Part shown: one piece after another, positions 10,971-19,819 of the stretch
How the letters are laid out: each line of letters starts with the position of its first letter
Position numbering within the stretch: the stretch's first letter is position 1
DNA from: Cubamyces lactineus
Taxonomy: Eukaryota > Basidiomycota > Agaricomycetes > Polyporales > Polyporaceae
Direction of reading: 5' to 3'
Length of the DNA: 64,000 nucleotides
NCBI GenBank assembly: GCA_022376465.1
Contig: JACDTU010000007.1
Coordinates: 248,001 to 312,000, forward strand
The notes under the pieces: model-generated
The model's database searches: none
Told to the model about the DNA's origin: nothing
Seen by the model: the letters and a program-made list of their open reading frames with translations, nothing else
Made by a program: the position numbers and the translations under genes

Positions 10971-12266
10971 TTAGAGGTGAACGATAGCATTGTTTCTCTC
11001 GACGACCTCAGGACGGAAGACATCCAGGGAGATCTGGACGAGCTCCGCATCGCTACCTACTGCTCGAATGCAGTCCCATTGAGCAGTCTCTGCCGCCGAC
11101 ATGCCTAAAGCCTCACGATAAGTAGTCGCGATGCGTTCAGCGTCGACCTTGAAGGCGGGGTAATTTCCACGCCGGGCGATGACATCGTCGATGAGTAGGG
11201 AGGCAGCTTGGGTGGTCCTGACTGAAGCTTCCGGCCATCGGAGATGGTATGCGACCATGATCCGAACGTCAGAGATGCCGAAGGAACTGTTGGGGACCAT
11301 GAAAATGTCGCCTCGAGAGTTGATGTATCCGAACCGATCTTCTCCGGTTCCACGAAAGAAACCGCATCGTCCATGGGGTTCCTCGACGTGCTTGGTGATC
11401 GTAGTCGGGGGAGGAGGAGGCGGGGAAGGGGCCCTTACTGCGACTTTCAGGGCTTCGTGGAACTCCTCTTCCGAGAGCTCGTCGATCGTGCTAAGCTCTA
11501 GTTGTTCGAGCTCAGGGAGTAAGTCGAAAGACTCGACTTCCGAATAGGAGGAGTCAGAACTTGAGGAGGATAGGGTCGGGGTCGACCCCTCAACTGAAGT
11601 CGGACCCCATTTGATGGCTTCCTCCTCAGGATCAGGAGTGGAAACCTTCCAAGGGTCAGTCGAGGGAATGGACCATCCACCATCCGAGCGTACCTCGTCC
11701 TCGTCTTCTTCCTCATCCGAAGAATCGACCTCGATAGCTTGCGGGTAGTCATCGAGGCGTTGCGGCCAAAAGACATGCCCCCAACTATGCGTACCGTGTT
11801 GGTTACGCAGGGGCATCAGGTCCGAGAGTGCTCCCGCGACCTGAGGGTTAGCGAGCATAGAAATTACTTTCTCTGCCGCTTGAACCACTGCCTGATAGGC
11901 CTCGCTCGCAACTTGAACTACCTTCTTCTTCTCGGACTTGGGCGCCGACGTTCTCTGGTTGTGTTTGATGAGAACAGAGTAAGAGGGGGCGGCCCTGGCG
12001 AGAGCGCGGTAGACGTCGATGAGGTCCTTGACCTCAGGAAGATGGGCAATACGGGCCTCGACATGGCTGTAGAGGTCGGGGTGCACGATGACCCAGCCGA
12101 CACGATCGGCGAGGGTGCCTTCGTCGTTGCACGAGACGGTGTGTCGGGGAAGATGGTTGTAGAAAACAGTGCGCCGTGCCCTAATGAAGTTGGGGGGACG
12201 GGGAATGTTGCGACGAGTCGCCTCAGAGAAACGACGACCAGTAAGACGAGTGTTGGTGTAGACCAT
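10971..12266 (-). CDS. Ty3-1 post-pol ORF, 431 aa, unknown function
   Basis: This ORF lies downstream of pol, 67 nt after the pol stop, where envelope-type genes sit in some Ty3 elements. It starts MVYTNTRLTGRRF and ends just before the purine tract. I see no signal peptide or membrane segment. The N-terminal 150 residues are basic and helical, the middle (about 180-300) is very acidic and Ser/Pro rich including a polyproline run, and the C-terminal 140 residues (from about CGFFRGTGEDRFGY) look globular. The homologous ORF in the related element at 43,589-44,883 keeps both ends but is frameshifted in the middle. It is not an obvious envelope protein. How it is translated (reinitiation, subgenomic RNA or splicing) cannot be told from the sequence. 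Function unknown. Confidence 0.75.
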   Translation of the reverse strand: MVYTNTRLTGRRFSEATRRNIPRPPNFIRARRTVFYNHLPRHTVSCNDEGTLADRVGWVIVHPDLYSHVEARIAHLPEVKDLIDVYRALARAAPSYSVLIKHNQRTSAPKSEKKKVVQVASEAYQAVVQAAEKVISMLANPQVAGALSDLMPLRNQHGTHSWGHVFWPQRLDDYPQAIEVDSSDEEEDEDEVRSDGGWSIPSTDPWKVSTPDPEEEAIKWGPTSVEGSTPTLSSSSSDSSYSEVESFDLLPELEQLELSTIDELSEEEFHEALKVAVRAPSPPPPPPTTITKHVEEPHGRCGFFRGTGEDRFGYINSRGDIFMVPNSSFGISDVRIMVAYHLRWPEASVRTTQAASLLIDDVIARRGNYPAFKVDAERIATTYREALGMSAAETAQWDCIRAVGSDAELVQISLDVFRPEVVERNNAIVHL

Positions 12267-12333
12267 AGTGAATAGAGGAGAAATTTGTTCAGAAAATTCG
12301 AAGAGATATTGGGTGAGGAGTGGGTTGAGTCCT

Positions 12334-15300
12334 TCACGACAACTTGTGCCTCTTCTTATAGTTGCGCAAGATCGACTGCGCGTTCTTGAGATGTCTTTCT
12401 GGTTCCCAAGAATTTTCCGATGCGGGCCAGCCCTTCCAAGCCACTAGATACTGCTTTTGGGTACCTCTAGTGCGGTGGCTCAGAATTGCTTCTACCTCCC
12501 ATTCCTCTCCTTCAGTTGATTCAGGAGTGGGAATTGGTGGAGGTCGGACATAGTCTGGTCCGTGCTCCTTAGTTGTGTGGTACGGGGTAAGTAGCGCTGC
12601 GTGGAAGACGGGGTGTATCTTCCATTTCTCCGGAAGCTTTAACTTAAATGTAACCGGTCCCAAGACCTTGACGATGGTGAACGGTCCCACTCGTTTTGGA
12701 ATCAACTTCCTGGAGACATATGGAAGCCTGAGGTTCTTTGTATCGAGAAGAACCTTGTCTCCGAGCTTCAGCGGAACTTGCGCAGCGGGGAGCCTTCTTG
12801 ACATAGCTGCGGCGGCCTGCGCATGCGCCGCTATTGTATTCTCCCTGGCTTCCTGAAGACTTTGAAGCCTCTGCTCCGTACTTGGATGCTTTGGGGTGGT
12901 TCGGACTGTCCCAACGGCCTCTGGCTGAAACCCGTAGAGTAGCTCAAACGGGGATTTTCCCGTGACAGAGTGTGTCCGCTGATTGTGCGCGAATTCGAAT
13001 TGAGGCAGCAGTTTGGCCCAGTTCTCCGGATTGTTAGCACAGTAGAGCCGAAGTGCTAAGTCGAGTTCTTGATTTACTCGCTCCGTTTCCCCATCTGTCT
13101 GAGGATGGTAGGCCGTGCTGAGTGCCGTTTCAATTCCGAGGCTATTGTGTAGTTCTTTGAATGCCTTGGATATGAATTGCGGCCCCCGATCCGAGATGAC
13201 CTTCGCAGGTAGTCCGAATCTGCGATACACATCCCTTTGCAGAATATCCATGGCTCCTTCTGCCGTAATATTCTTGGTGCAAGGGGAAAATACCGCTGCT
13301 TTGGATACATCATGGTCGACTACCACTTGGACGGCATTAAAACCATCCGATTCTGGTAGATCGGTGATATAATCCATGGTAATTGTCCGGAAAGGCCTAG
13401 TATCCCCACTGTGTTGAATGGGAATTAAGCCTGGTTTAATGGGATGCGTATTGACCTTGCTTGTTTGGCAAGCGGCGCAACCTTTGACATATTGCACAAT
13501 GAATTTCCGCATGCCTGGCCACATATATTCCCGTTTAACCAGATCATAGGTTTTCTGGACTCCTGGGTGTCCCATAATCGGTGCGTCGTGATGCATCTTG
13601 ACTATATCACGATACAATTGATTATCTGGTGGAACGTATACTCTGTTCTTGTACAGGAGTATTCCGTCGTCGTCGGACCAATCTTCTGGTTTGCCGAACT
13701 CTGGGCGTTTGGTAGCCTTTCCTTTTAGAGTAATGTACTCTACTACCGAGTTGTCCCGTAGCTTGCTATCACGGATGCGCTCTTGTAGCTCAACGTTGAC
13801 AGCTTTGGCAAAAAGTTCTGGCCCTAGTAATACGACGTCCTTGTTGTCATTTTCCCCCCCGTCATGCCCTGATCTCCGAGAAAGGGCGTCTGCTTGAGTG
13901 AGGGATTTTCCGGGCTGGTGCTTGATTACGATGTTGAACTCCGAGAGGAATAAATGCCATCGCGCCTGTCTGCGATTTAACTTCTGCGCCGTACGGAAGT
14001 AGGTCAGATTTTTGTGATCTGATAGGATTTCTGTAGGGTGTGGAGAACCCTGCAAAAAATGTCGCCATGCTTCGAGAGCTCGAACAATGGCTAACAATTC
14101 TCTATCATAAATCTGATAGTTCCGTTCCGCAGGAGTAAAGGACTTGGACAAATAGGCACAAGGATGCCATAGTCCGTCCTCTCCTTGCTGTCGTAGTACA
14201 GCACCTGTTGCGACCTTAGAAGCATCGCACTCAATCTGAAATGGTTTCTCCGGATCCGGGATTTGTAGGATCGGTTCTTCAGTAAACCGCTTCTTGAGTG
14301 TATTGAATGCTTTCTGACAATCAGAGGTCCACAGAAAAGGCTGGTCCTTCTTGGTTAATTCCGTGAGGGGTCGGACTATCTTTGAATAATCCCGAATGAA
14401 CCGTCGGTAGAAATTACCGAACCCTAGGAATGCCTGAACCTGCTTGACTGTTTTCGGTGGTTCCCACTCGATAATTGCCTTGAGCTTTACTGGATCCATA
14501 GCGACTACCCCTGGCCGGATTATTGATCCTAGAAATTCGACTTCTTGTCTGTCGAATTCGCATTTTTCCGCCTTGAGGAATAGATCACTGTCTTGAAGTC
14601 GCTGTAAAGCTCTTCGCGTGCGTTTGTGATGGTCCTCGACATTGTCTGAGAATATCAGGATGTCGTCCATGTAAATGACCATCCATCCTTCCTGAAGCAT
14701 GTCCCGGAAGAGATCGTTCATCATGTTCTGGAATGTGGCCGGTGCGTTGCACAAACCAAAAAACATGACTGTCGGTTCGAACAATCCGCTGGGTGTTATA
14801 AACGCAGCTTTCCACTCATCACCCTCTTTGATGCGAACATTATTGTACCCTGCTCGCACGTCGAGCTTGGTGAATATTGTGGCCCCTTTCAGCCGGTCAA
14901 TGATGTCGCTGATGAGCGGCAAGGGATATGCGTTTTTGATAGTCCCCTCGTTAAGAGCCCTGTAGTCTTGAACAGGTCGAAGACTCCCATCCTTCTTGGT
15001 GACAAAGAAAAATGGCGAGGCTAGTGGAGACTTGGATTTTCGAATGTAGCCCTTCTCGAGGTTCTCCGCAATGAATTTGTCGAGTTCTATACGTTCCGTA
15101 TAGGTCAGAGGGTAGATTTTCCTCCAAGACCCCTTGGTATGATGGTCGAAGTCCTTCTTGAATTCGATAGCATGGTCCCATGGTCTCGAGGGCGGAAATC
15201 TACTTGCTGCCTTTTTCTCAAAGACCTGTCGATAGTCCTTTACAAAATCAGGTAGGATTTCGTCCAAGGTCTTCTCCTTCTGGTCTTTCTTCGCTGCTAT

Positions 15301-15957
15301 AGCGATCTCCGTAGACTTATTAATCTTTCGGATTTTCTTCTTGCGGTACCATAGCTCGATGGCCCTCGAAGGATTAAATGTAAGCCTTTCGGAGTCTGGG
15401 TCTGCGTCGTCCTCGTCCGGTATAGCACGTACGAACGATACGACCAGATCTTGATTTAGAGGTTTTACTGGGAAATTCCACAGCATCCCTTCGGGTGGGT
15501 CGTGCTCGCATTGGTATTTATGGATCTGCTGCTGCTTCTTGATAATATCCGACTTGAAAGTAATGCGTCCACTTTCCCAGTCGATATTAGGATTGTACTT
15601 GCGGATCCATGGCATGCCGAATAAGACATCGTCCCGCCCAATGTCGGCCACATACCAATTTGTTGGGAGCTTCTTCCCGTGCAGATTAAATGTCCCCTCC
15701 ACCCGATGGGTAATGGTTCCCATGCTATTAACGCTATCGTCCGCGTTCCGGAAAGTCAGAGTCTTCGGTAGTCTGACTGTCGGAAGATTGTACTTGTCCA
15801 CAATCTTTTTATTGACGATCACGGCATCCGCACCAGTGTCGATGAGCCCCTTGATTTCGACGGCTTTGTCCTGAACCTGCATGTAACCGGGTATCAGCAG
15901 AGCACTGCGTCTCCGCTCTGTATTGGTTACAATAGTTACATGCAGTTCCTTGGGCAA
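12334..15957 (-). CDS. Ty3-1 pol: protease, RT, RNase H, integrase, chromodomain
   Basis: A 1,207-codon open frame with all enzymatic parts in order. Aspartic protease LIDTGADAV (Asp40). Reverse transcriptase with YMDD at 429-432. RNase H (ECDASKVATGAVL near 577-588). Integrase with the zinc-binding HH/CC region (789-830) and a D-D-35-E triad (Asp862, Asp923, Glu959). A C-terminal chromodomain starts near residue 1,140 (EWEVEAIL to WEPERHL). The last feature places it among chromoviruses, whose integration is steered to modified chromatin. There is no ATG at the 5' end. The frame is -1 relative to gag and is open from the GGGTTTT heptamer at 15993-15987, so synthesis as a Gag-Pol fusion is expected. 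No stop or lost catalytic residue was seen. Confidence 0.93.
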   Translation of the reverse strand: MPKELHVTIVTNTERRRSALLIPGYMQVQDKAVEIKGLIDTGADAVIVNKKIVDKYNLPTVRLPKTLTFRNADDSVNSMGTITHRVEGTFNLHGKKLPTNWYVADIGRDDVLFGMPWIRKYNPNIDWESGRITFKSDIIKKQQQIHKYQCEHDPPEGMLWNFPVKPLNQDLVVSFVRAIPDEDDADPDSERLTFNPSRAIELWYRKKKIRKINKSTEIAIAAKKDQKEKTLDEILPDFVKDYRQVFEKKAASRFPPSRPWDHAIEFKKDFDHHTKGSWRKIYPLTYTERIELDKFIAENLEKGYIRKSKSPLASPFFFVTKKDGSLRPVQDYRALNEGTIKNAYPLPLISDIIDRLKGATIFTKLDVRAGYNNVRIKEGDEWKAAFITPSGLFEPTVMFFGLCNAPATFQNMMNDLFRDMLQEGWMVIYMDDILIFSDNVEDHHKRTRRALQRLQDSDLFLKAEKCEFDRQEVEFLGSIIRPGVVAMDPVKLKAIIEWEPPKTVKQVQAFLGFGNFYRRFIRDYSKIVRPLTELTKKDQPFLWTSDCQKAFNTLKKRFTEEPILQIPDPEKPFQIECDASKVATGAVLRQQGEDGLWHPCAYLSKSFTPAERNYQIYDRELLAIVRALEAWRHFLQGSPHPTEILSDHKNLTYFRTAQKLNRRQARWHLFLSEFNIVIKHQPGKSLTQADALSRRSGHDGGENDNKDVVLLGPELFAKAVNVELQERIRDSKLRDNSVVEYITLKGKATKRPEFGKPEDWSDDDGILLYKNRVYVPPDNQLYRDIVKMHHDAPIMGHPGVQKTYDLVKREYMWPGMRKFIVQYVKGCAACQTSKVNTHPIKPGLIPIQHSGDTRPFRTITMDYITDLPESDGFNAVQVVVDHDVSKAAVFSPCTKNITAEGAMDILQRDVYRRFGLPAKVISDRGPQFISKAFKELHNSLGIETALSTAYHPQTDGETERVNQELDLALRLYCANNPENWAKLLPQFEFAHNQRTHSVTGKSPFELLYGFQPEAVGTVRTTPKHPSTEQRLQSLQEARENTIAAHAQAAAAMSRRLPAAQVPLKLGDKVLLDTKNLRLPYVSRKLIPKRVGPFTIVKVLGPVTFKLKLPEKWKIHPVFHAALLTPYHTTKEHGPDYVRPPPIPTPESTEGEEWEVEAILSHRTRGTQKQYLVAWKGWPASENSWEPERHLKNAQSILRNYKKRHKLS

Positions 15958-15983
15958 GTCAGGCGTCGAGTCTGCTTGCCTGC

Positions 15984-17888
15984 CTAAAAACCCGTCTCAA
16001 AATCTGTAGCCCTGAGTGCGTTAATAGAAATATTGTCCTCTTCGTCCTCTTCGTCCTCTTCGTCTGAGATCTCCTCAGACTCGTCCTCTAAGTCCTCGTC
16101 GGTAACCTGTCGTACCTTCCGACTGACGGGTTTGCCGGGCTTCTTAGGTTTAGAAGGACAGTCTCTGGAAATATGTCCCGGCTTCCTGCACCGGAAACAT
16201 AGTCCCTTGTCTTGCAGCTCCTGTCTCTCCTTGACAGAGAGCTTGTTAATATCGAGCGAGTCGTCCTCGATATTAACCGTCTTGACATTCTTCCTAGTCT
16301 TCGAGGTTTTGGCCTTGCGTCCTCTGCGATTAGCCAAAATCTTCTCCGTAAGGTGATAGCTATGGTCGATCTCCTTAGTCCTAGTCATCCACTCTTCAAT
16401 GGTCGTCGGCGGAGGGTACGACATGGATATCTTCTTAAGTAAATATTCTGGAAGCGCATTCCTGTACAGGGCCAGTTGCGCTGCTGGGTCCAGAATTTTT
16501 CCCTTGAGAGCTAGATCCATGAACCTCGCATTGAACTCATCAACTGAAGAGTAGTCCTTGAGCTGTATTGTCGTGAGATTAACCATAGAGTCGTCCACCT
16601 CGTCTACTGGGGCAAATGCGAGCAGGAAATTCCTTTTGAAGACCGGCCAAGAGTCAAATCCTCGATAGACTCCCGGTCTAATTTCCTCTTCAGCTCGCTG
16701 AATTGTGATGTCCTTCCAGTAGTTTATATTGTCCCCTTCCATGAAGGATAGGGCCGTTGCCACCTTCGTGTAGTCATTAACGAAGTCGTGGGGCCGTGCC
16801 GTGAACAACAGGAACAGTTGATTGAGGAAGGACCTGGTTTTGTCTCGGTCTCCGTTGAAGACCTCAGGGTCCTTGATCTTGCCTTTCCCTTGTCCTTGCG
16901 GCACATTTCCTGGCGCATTTCCTGGAGCTTCTTGCGGTTCCGGGTCTGGGTCTGGTCCTGGTGGTCCCGGTGGTCCTGGTGGTCCTCCTCCTGGGGAGTG
17001 GGGATCTGAAGGCTCAGGGTCAGGCCGTCCTCCAGGCCTACCTGGTCCGCCTCCTCCTCCACCTCCAGAAGGATTAATAACTCCTCCAGAACTTGCTGTT
17101 GCCTGGGGGTTTGGTCCACTGAATAAAGACCCGTACCTTCCTCCTTCAGAGCTTTGCCCTTGCGGAGTGAACGCATACCTATGGGCTCCAGAAATGGATT
17201 CTCCTGTCGCTGTTCCCGACATGTACGATGGTACTGATTTTCGTACAAATTCTGGGGTTGCGCTGCGACTAGTATACTCCAATTCAGATTTAGTCTCCTC
17301 GACCTCTGTCTGAATATGCTCTTCTCTCGGTTCAGGTGTGTCTACCTCGATCCGAGTGTCTTCTGTCTTCGATGCAGGTACTATGACCTTAATCCGAACA
17401 GTTTCTTCGATTTTCGGTTCAGGTGCTTCGACCGTTGTCCGAAAAGTCTCGTCCTCCTTGTCCGAGTCCTCTACCTTAGACGGTTCGGTCTCCTTTCCTT
17501 TCTCCTTGAAGGATGGACCTGATTCCTTAGGTGATTCGGATTCTTGAGGTTTCGGGGTTCCTACTCTTGAAGTCGGAAATGATCCTGACGCAACTCTCGG
17601 ACTATTAATCCGACCAGTAGCTTTTCCAGCAAGTAGTGGTTTCTTGACTACCGCGGGTTGTCGTCCGTGGGTACTAGTAATATCCCGCTCTTGTGAGGAG
17701 TGTGTTAGGATTAAAGCCGATGCGTGCTTGACGTTTGGAACCTCCTTAGTGTTGTACCGAAGTGGACACCTTTCGTTGGTGCAAAAATTCCACTTGTCTA
17801 CGCTTTCTCGATAGTATACGTCCCGAGCTTTGTCGGAGTTGTAGAGATGATATAACCTTGAACAACTATATGGTTCAGCTGAACTCAT
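15984..17888 (-). CDS. Ty3-1 gag, 634 aa
   Basis: The structural protein forming the virus-like particle. It starts MSSAEPYSCSRL at an ATG that overlaps the stop of ORF1 (ATGA, 17888-17885). The first 200 residues are rich in charged, repetitive Glu/Pro/Thr segments. A Gly-Pro-Pro-rich stretch (about 300-325) follows. The capsid-like region (FLNQLFLLFTARPHDF to about 480) is typical of Ty3 gag. A CCHC zinc knuckle, CFRCRKPGHISRDC, lies near 565-578, and the tail is acidic. The stop TAG directly follows GGGTTTT. It is ten residues longer than the copy at 37,997-39,871, mainly from extra Gly-Pro-Pro and Gly-Asn-Val-Pro units. Confidence 0.9.
   Translation of the reverse strand: MSSAEPYSCSRLYHLYNSDKARDVYYRESVDKWNFCTNERCPLRYNTKEVPNVKHASALILTHSSQERDITSTHGRQPAVVKKPLLAGKATGRINSPRVASGSFPTSRVGTPKPQESESPKESGPSFKEKGKETEPSKVEDSDKEDETFRTTVEAPEPKIEETVRIKVIVPASKTEDTRIEVDTPEPREEHIQTEVEETKSELEYTSRSATPEFVRKSVPSYMSGTATGESISGAHRYAFTPQGQSSEGGRYGSLFSGPNPQATASSGGVINPSGGGGGGGPGRPGGRPDPEPSDPHSPGGGPPGPPGPPGPDPDPEPQEAPGNAPGNVPQGQGKGKIKDPEVFNGDRDKTRSFLNQLFLLFTARPHDFVNDYTKVATALSFMEGDNINYWKDITIQRAEEEIRPGVYRGFDSWPVFKRNFLLAFAPVDEVDDSMVNLTTIQLKDYSSVDEFNARFMDLALKGKILDPAAQLALYRNALPEYLLKKISMSYPPPTTIEEWMTRTKEIDHSYHLTEKILANRRGRKAKTSKTRKNVKTVNIEDDSLDINKLSVKERQELQDKGLCFRCRKPGHISRDCPSKPKKPGKPVSRKVRQVTDEDLEDESEEISDEEDEEDEEDNISINALRATDFETGF
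15987..15993 (-). promoter_or_regulatory. Probable -1 ribosomal frameshift site GGGTTTT
   Basis: In the gag frame it reads G GGT TTT, followed at once by the TAG stop. It fits the X-XXY-YYZ slippery rule. A slip of -1 continues into the open pol frame (next codon TTA). Six nt downstream, GGCAAG can pair with CTTGCC across a 16-nt loop, a plausible stimulatory stem. The same heptamer sits at the same place in the elements at 36,556 and 20,801. Confidence 0.7.
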
Positions 17889-18760
17889 ACACGTTGTGCT
17901 TGTCGTAGGAAAGCCTGATGTAGTTCCCTAGCTCGGAGGCAACTACGGAATTTCCTAAGATTTTCTTCGAGGTCTATATCTGCGTAGTTCTCCGGATTGA
18001 TAACCTTTGCTCGCAGGTAGTCAATCTGGTTCTGAAGATATTCCGCAAAGTTCCGTACCCTCGTTGGAGGCGTAACAGCTTGTCTTGGAATAAATTCGAG
18101 TGTCTGGATGACCTGAGTTATATATCGATGCGCCCGTTCGAGAGTCGCGTGATATCTCCTCGTGAAGTCTTCCTGTCCTAGTACTTCCAAGTTATCTGCT
18201 ATAACTCGAAGTGTATCGACCGCGTGCACCGGAAGCTGTGTTCTCCGATAGAATATCCCGTCCGTTGAGGATGCTTCTTCAACACTTGTTCCTGGAGTCG
18301 ATCGATCCGAACTATCCGTTCCTGGACTCGCTCGGGTTGGAATGGGTACGCCTATTGCTACTCCTGATTCCGCCTGAATGGCCAGAGAATTCCTATATTC
18401 TCTCCACTCGTCTGTTCTCTGAAACGCGGGTTCTTGTTCCGATACTCGAGTGCTCCGACCCGACGATGTCGAACTGGTACTTTCTACGTAAGGGATTGTC
18501 GAGCTAAAACCTCTTATCAAGGGGAATGGGGATCCTCCTGGCGATCTTGGGAGAGCAACTATATTCTCCGGGATCGCGAGTGGTGGTAAGCTCGGCAGTG
18601 TTTTGTTCCTTCCGCCTAGTACCCTGGGTGATTGTCGCAATGGGGGTTGTGTAGTTCCCTCCGTATTGACTATCGTCTCTCTGTACGTTACGAGCAAGAG
18701 AGAGTTCTGATGCGTTTCGTAGTCGTTGTCTTCCGACGTAGGCCTCTGCACTTTTAACAA
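17885..18760 (-). CDS. Ty3-1 ORF1: 291 codons, no ATG, precedes gag
   Basis: This open frame begins near the primer site and ends in TGA overlapping the gag ATG by the four bases ATGA. It contains no methionine codon. The boundary given starts at a TTG, but the frame is open further back to just inside the LTR, with CTG and TTG codons as possible starts. The N-terminal half is rich in Ser, Thr and Pro. The C-terminal half is helical (DTLRVIADNLEVLGQEDF and LQNQIDYLRAK). The homologous frame at 37,125-38,000 is also fully open, with amino-acid changes but no stops, which suggests selection for a protein. I do not recognise it. It may be an N-terminal structural protein started at a non-AUG codon, or spliced to another exon. 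Confidence 0.6.
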   Translation of the reverse strand: MLKVQRPTSEDNDYETHQNSLLLVTYRETIVNTEGTTQPPLRQSPRVLGGRNKTLPSLPPLAIPENIVALPRSPGGSPFPLIRGFSSTIPYVESTSSTSSGRSTRVSEQEPAFQRTDEWREYRNSLAIQAESGVAIGVPIPTRASPGTDSSDRSTPGTSVEEASSTDGIFYRRTQLPVHAVDTLRVIADNLEVLGQEDFTRRYHATLERAHRYITQVIQTLEFIPRQAVTPPTRVRNFAEYLQNQIDYLRAKVINPENYADIDLEENLRKFRSCLRARELHQAFLRQAQRV

Positions 18761-18772
18761 GTGGAGGGTTAA

Positions 18773-18784
18773 AGCTTTCAGTCT
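18773..18784 (-). other. Ty3-1 self-priming site
   Basis: Two nt after the 5' LTR the minus strand reads AGACTGAAAGCT. This is the exact complement of AGCTTTCAGTCT inside the LTR (18964-18953), 32 nt after the TATA box (18996-18989), which should be the RNA 5' end. Pairing of the RNA start with this site would prime reverse transcription as in Tf1 of fission yeast, in place of a tRNA. Confidence 0.8.
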
Positions 18785-18786
18785 AA

Positions 18787-19336
18787 TGTTACGCTTTCGA
18801 GCGTGACTCTTAAACTATCAAGCCTTAAGACGTCAATGAATAGAGAGCTTGTATCTATTCAGCTACTAGCCCTAGCTTGTCGAAGATAAGCGCGTAGTAG
18901 TGTTTACAGTTGAGAGCGAGTTAACGAGCAACCAAAGTCGTATTTCGCGAAGAGACTGAAAGCTGAGGGTCGCTCTATGGTGTCGCCTCTTATATACATG
19001 TATACCAGCCTGTAGACGGAACGTTCTAGCGTATACAAGGACTTTCTGGTGCGTAGTAGTCAGCGCTAGTCGAACCTAGTAACACTGTGGCAGTGCTGCT
19101 GTGTACTGTGCAGAAGCGCTGTGCACTGCGCGGAAGCGACTGTGCACTGTGCAGAAGTAACTGTGCATGGAAAGTCCTAGAGCATCCTAGATAATACGAG
19201 ACTGTTCCATAGAATCCGCCATATACAATCGTAGCTGGAGTCCCAGAGCCTACCATACTTGTATCGTACAGAATAAGTACTAGAAACCGTTACCAGTTCG
19301 TCGAGACGTCGCAATACCTATTGTACATTCGTAACA
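18787..19336 (-). repeat. Ty3-1 5' LTR
   Basis: 550 bp, 549 identical to the 3' LTR. It contains the TATA box TATATAAG (18996-18989, minus) and the predicted transcript start at 18964. Upstream in U3 are several copies of a TGCACAGT-like motif (about 19,080-19,165). Confidence 0.93.
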
Positions 19337-19341
19337 TTACG

Positions 19342-19563
19342 TTACAAACCGTCTGGGTTCATAATGTGTCATAAAGCACCAGTGAAGGCGCCTTTACCTC
19401 CGGTCAGCTCAATTCTTTTCTGCACGGCTCCTCGGCATCGTACCCATTTCAGAATATACCTGAGGATATTCCAAGCGCTCTCTACCCGAGAGGCGGTAAT
19501 TCTCACCAGACCCGGTATTCTCGCCAGACGCGCTGGCTCATTTCTGAAGTTCTCGGGCGGAAT
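19342..19563 (+). repeat. KDZ left TIR, inner part
   Basis: 222 bp following the Ty3-1 target duplication are the inverted partner of 33124-33345 with three A/G or C/T differences. The match ends at GCGGAAT, after which the two sides diverge. Confidence 0.85.
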
Positions 19564-19819
19564 TGGGAGGTCAACTAGAGCGGGGGTTTGAATTAAACTG
19601 GACATGGTAAGGTACAGGACATGGTCGCAAAACAGAGACCCAGATCATAGCAGCACAGCAAACAAGACAGCATAGCAGCACAGCGAGAACATAGCTAGTA
19701 CGGTGGATGAGAATGGTTACGCGCGGCGGGGTTTCTTGCAGGGTGGCTCCTCCAGGGCAGACACATCACCTCTAGAGTGGAATGATTAGCAACAACAGTG
19801 TAGAAATAGGCAAGACTCA

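Larger units (their letters stand above)
10387..19336 (-). mobile_element. Ty3-1: complete, very young Ty3 chromovirus
   Basis: An 8,950-bp LTR retrotransposon on the minus strand. Both LTRs are 550 bp, begin TGTTACG and end CGTAACA, and differ only at 10581/18981. The 5-bp duplication TTACG flanks it (10382-10386 and 19337-19341). The right TIR of the host KDZ element has the same sequence uninterrupted with a single TTACG, so insertion is proven by an empty site. Order in transcription: 5' LTR, self-priming site, ORF1 without ATG, gag, pol in the -1 frame, a post-pol ORF, a purine tract and the 3' LTR. All four ORFs are open, so it may be transposition-competent. Confidence 0.93.
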
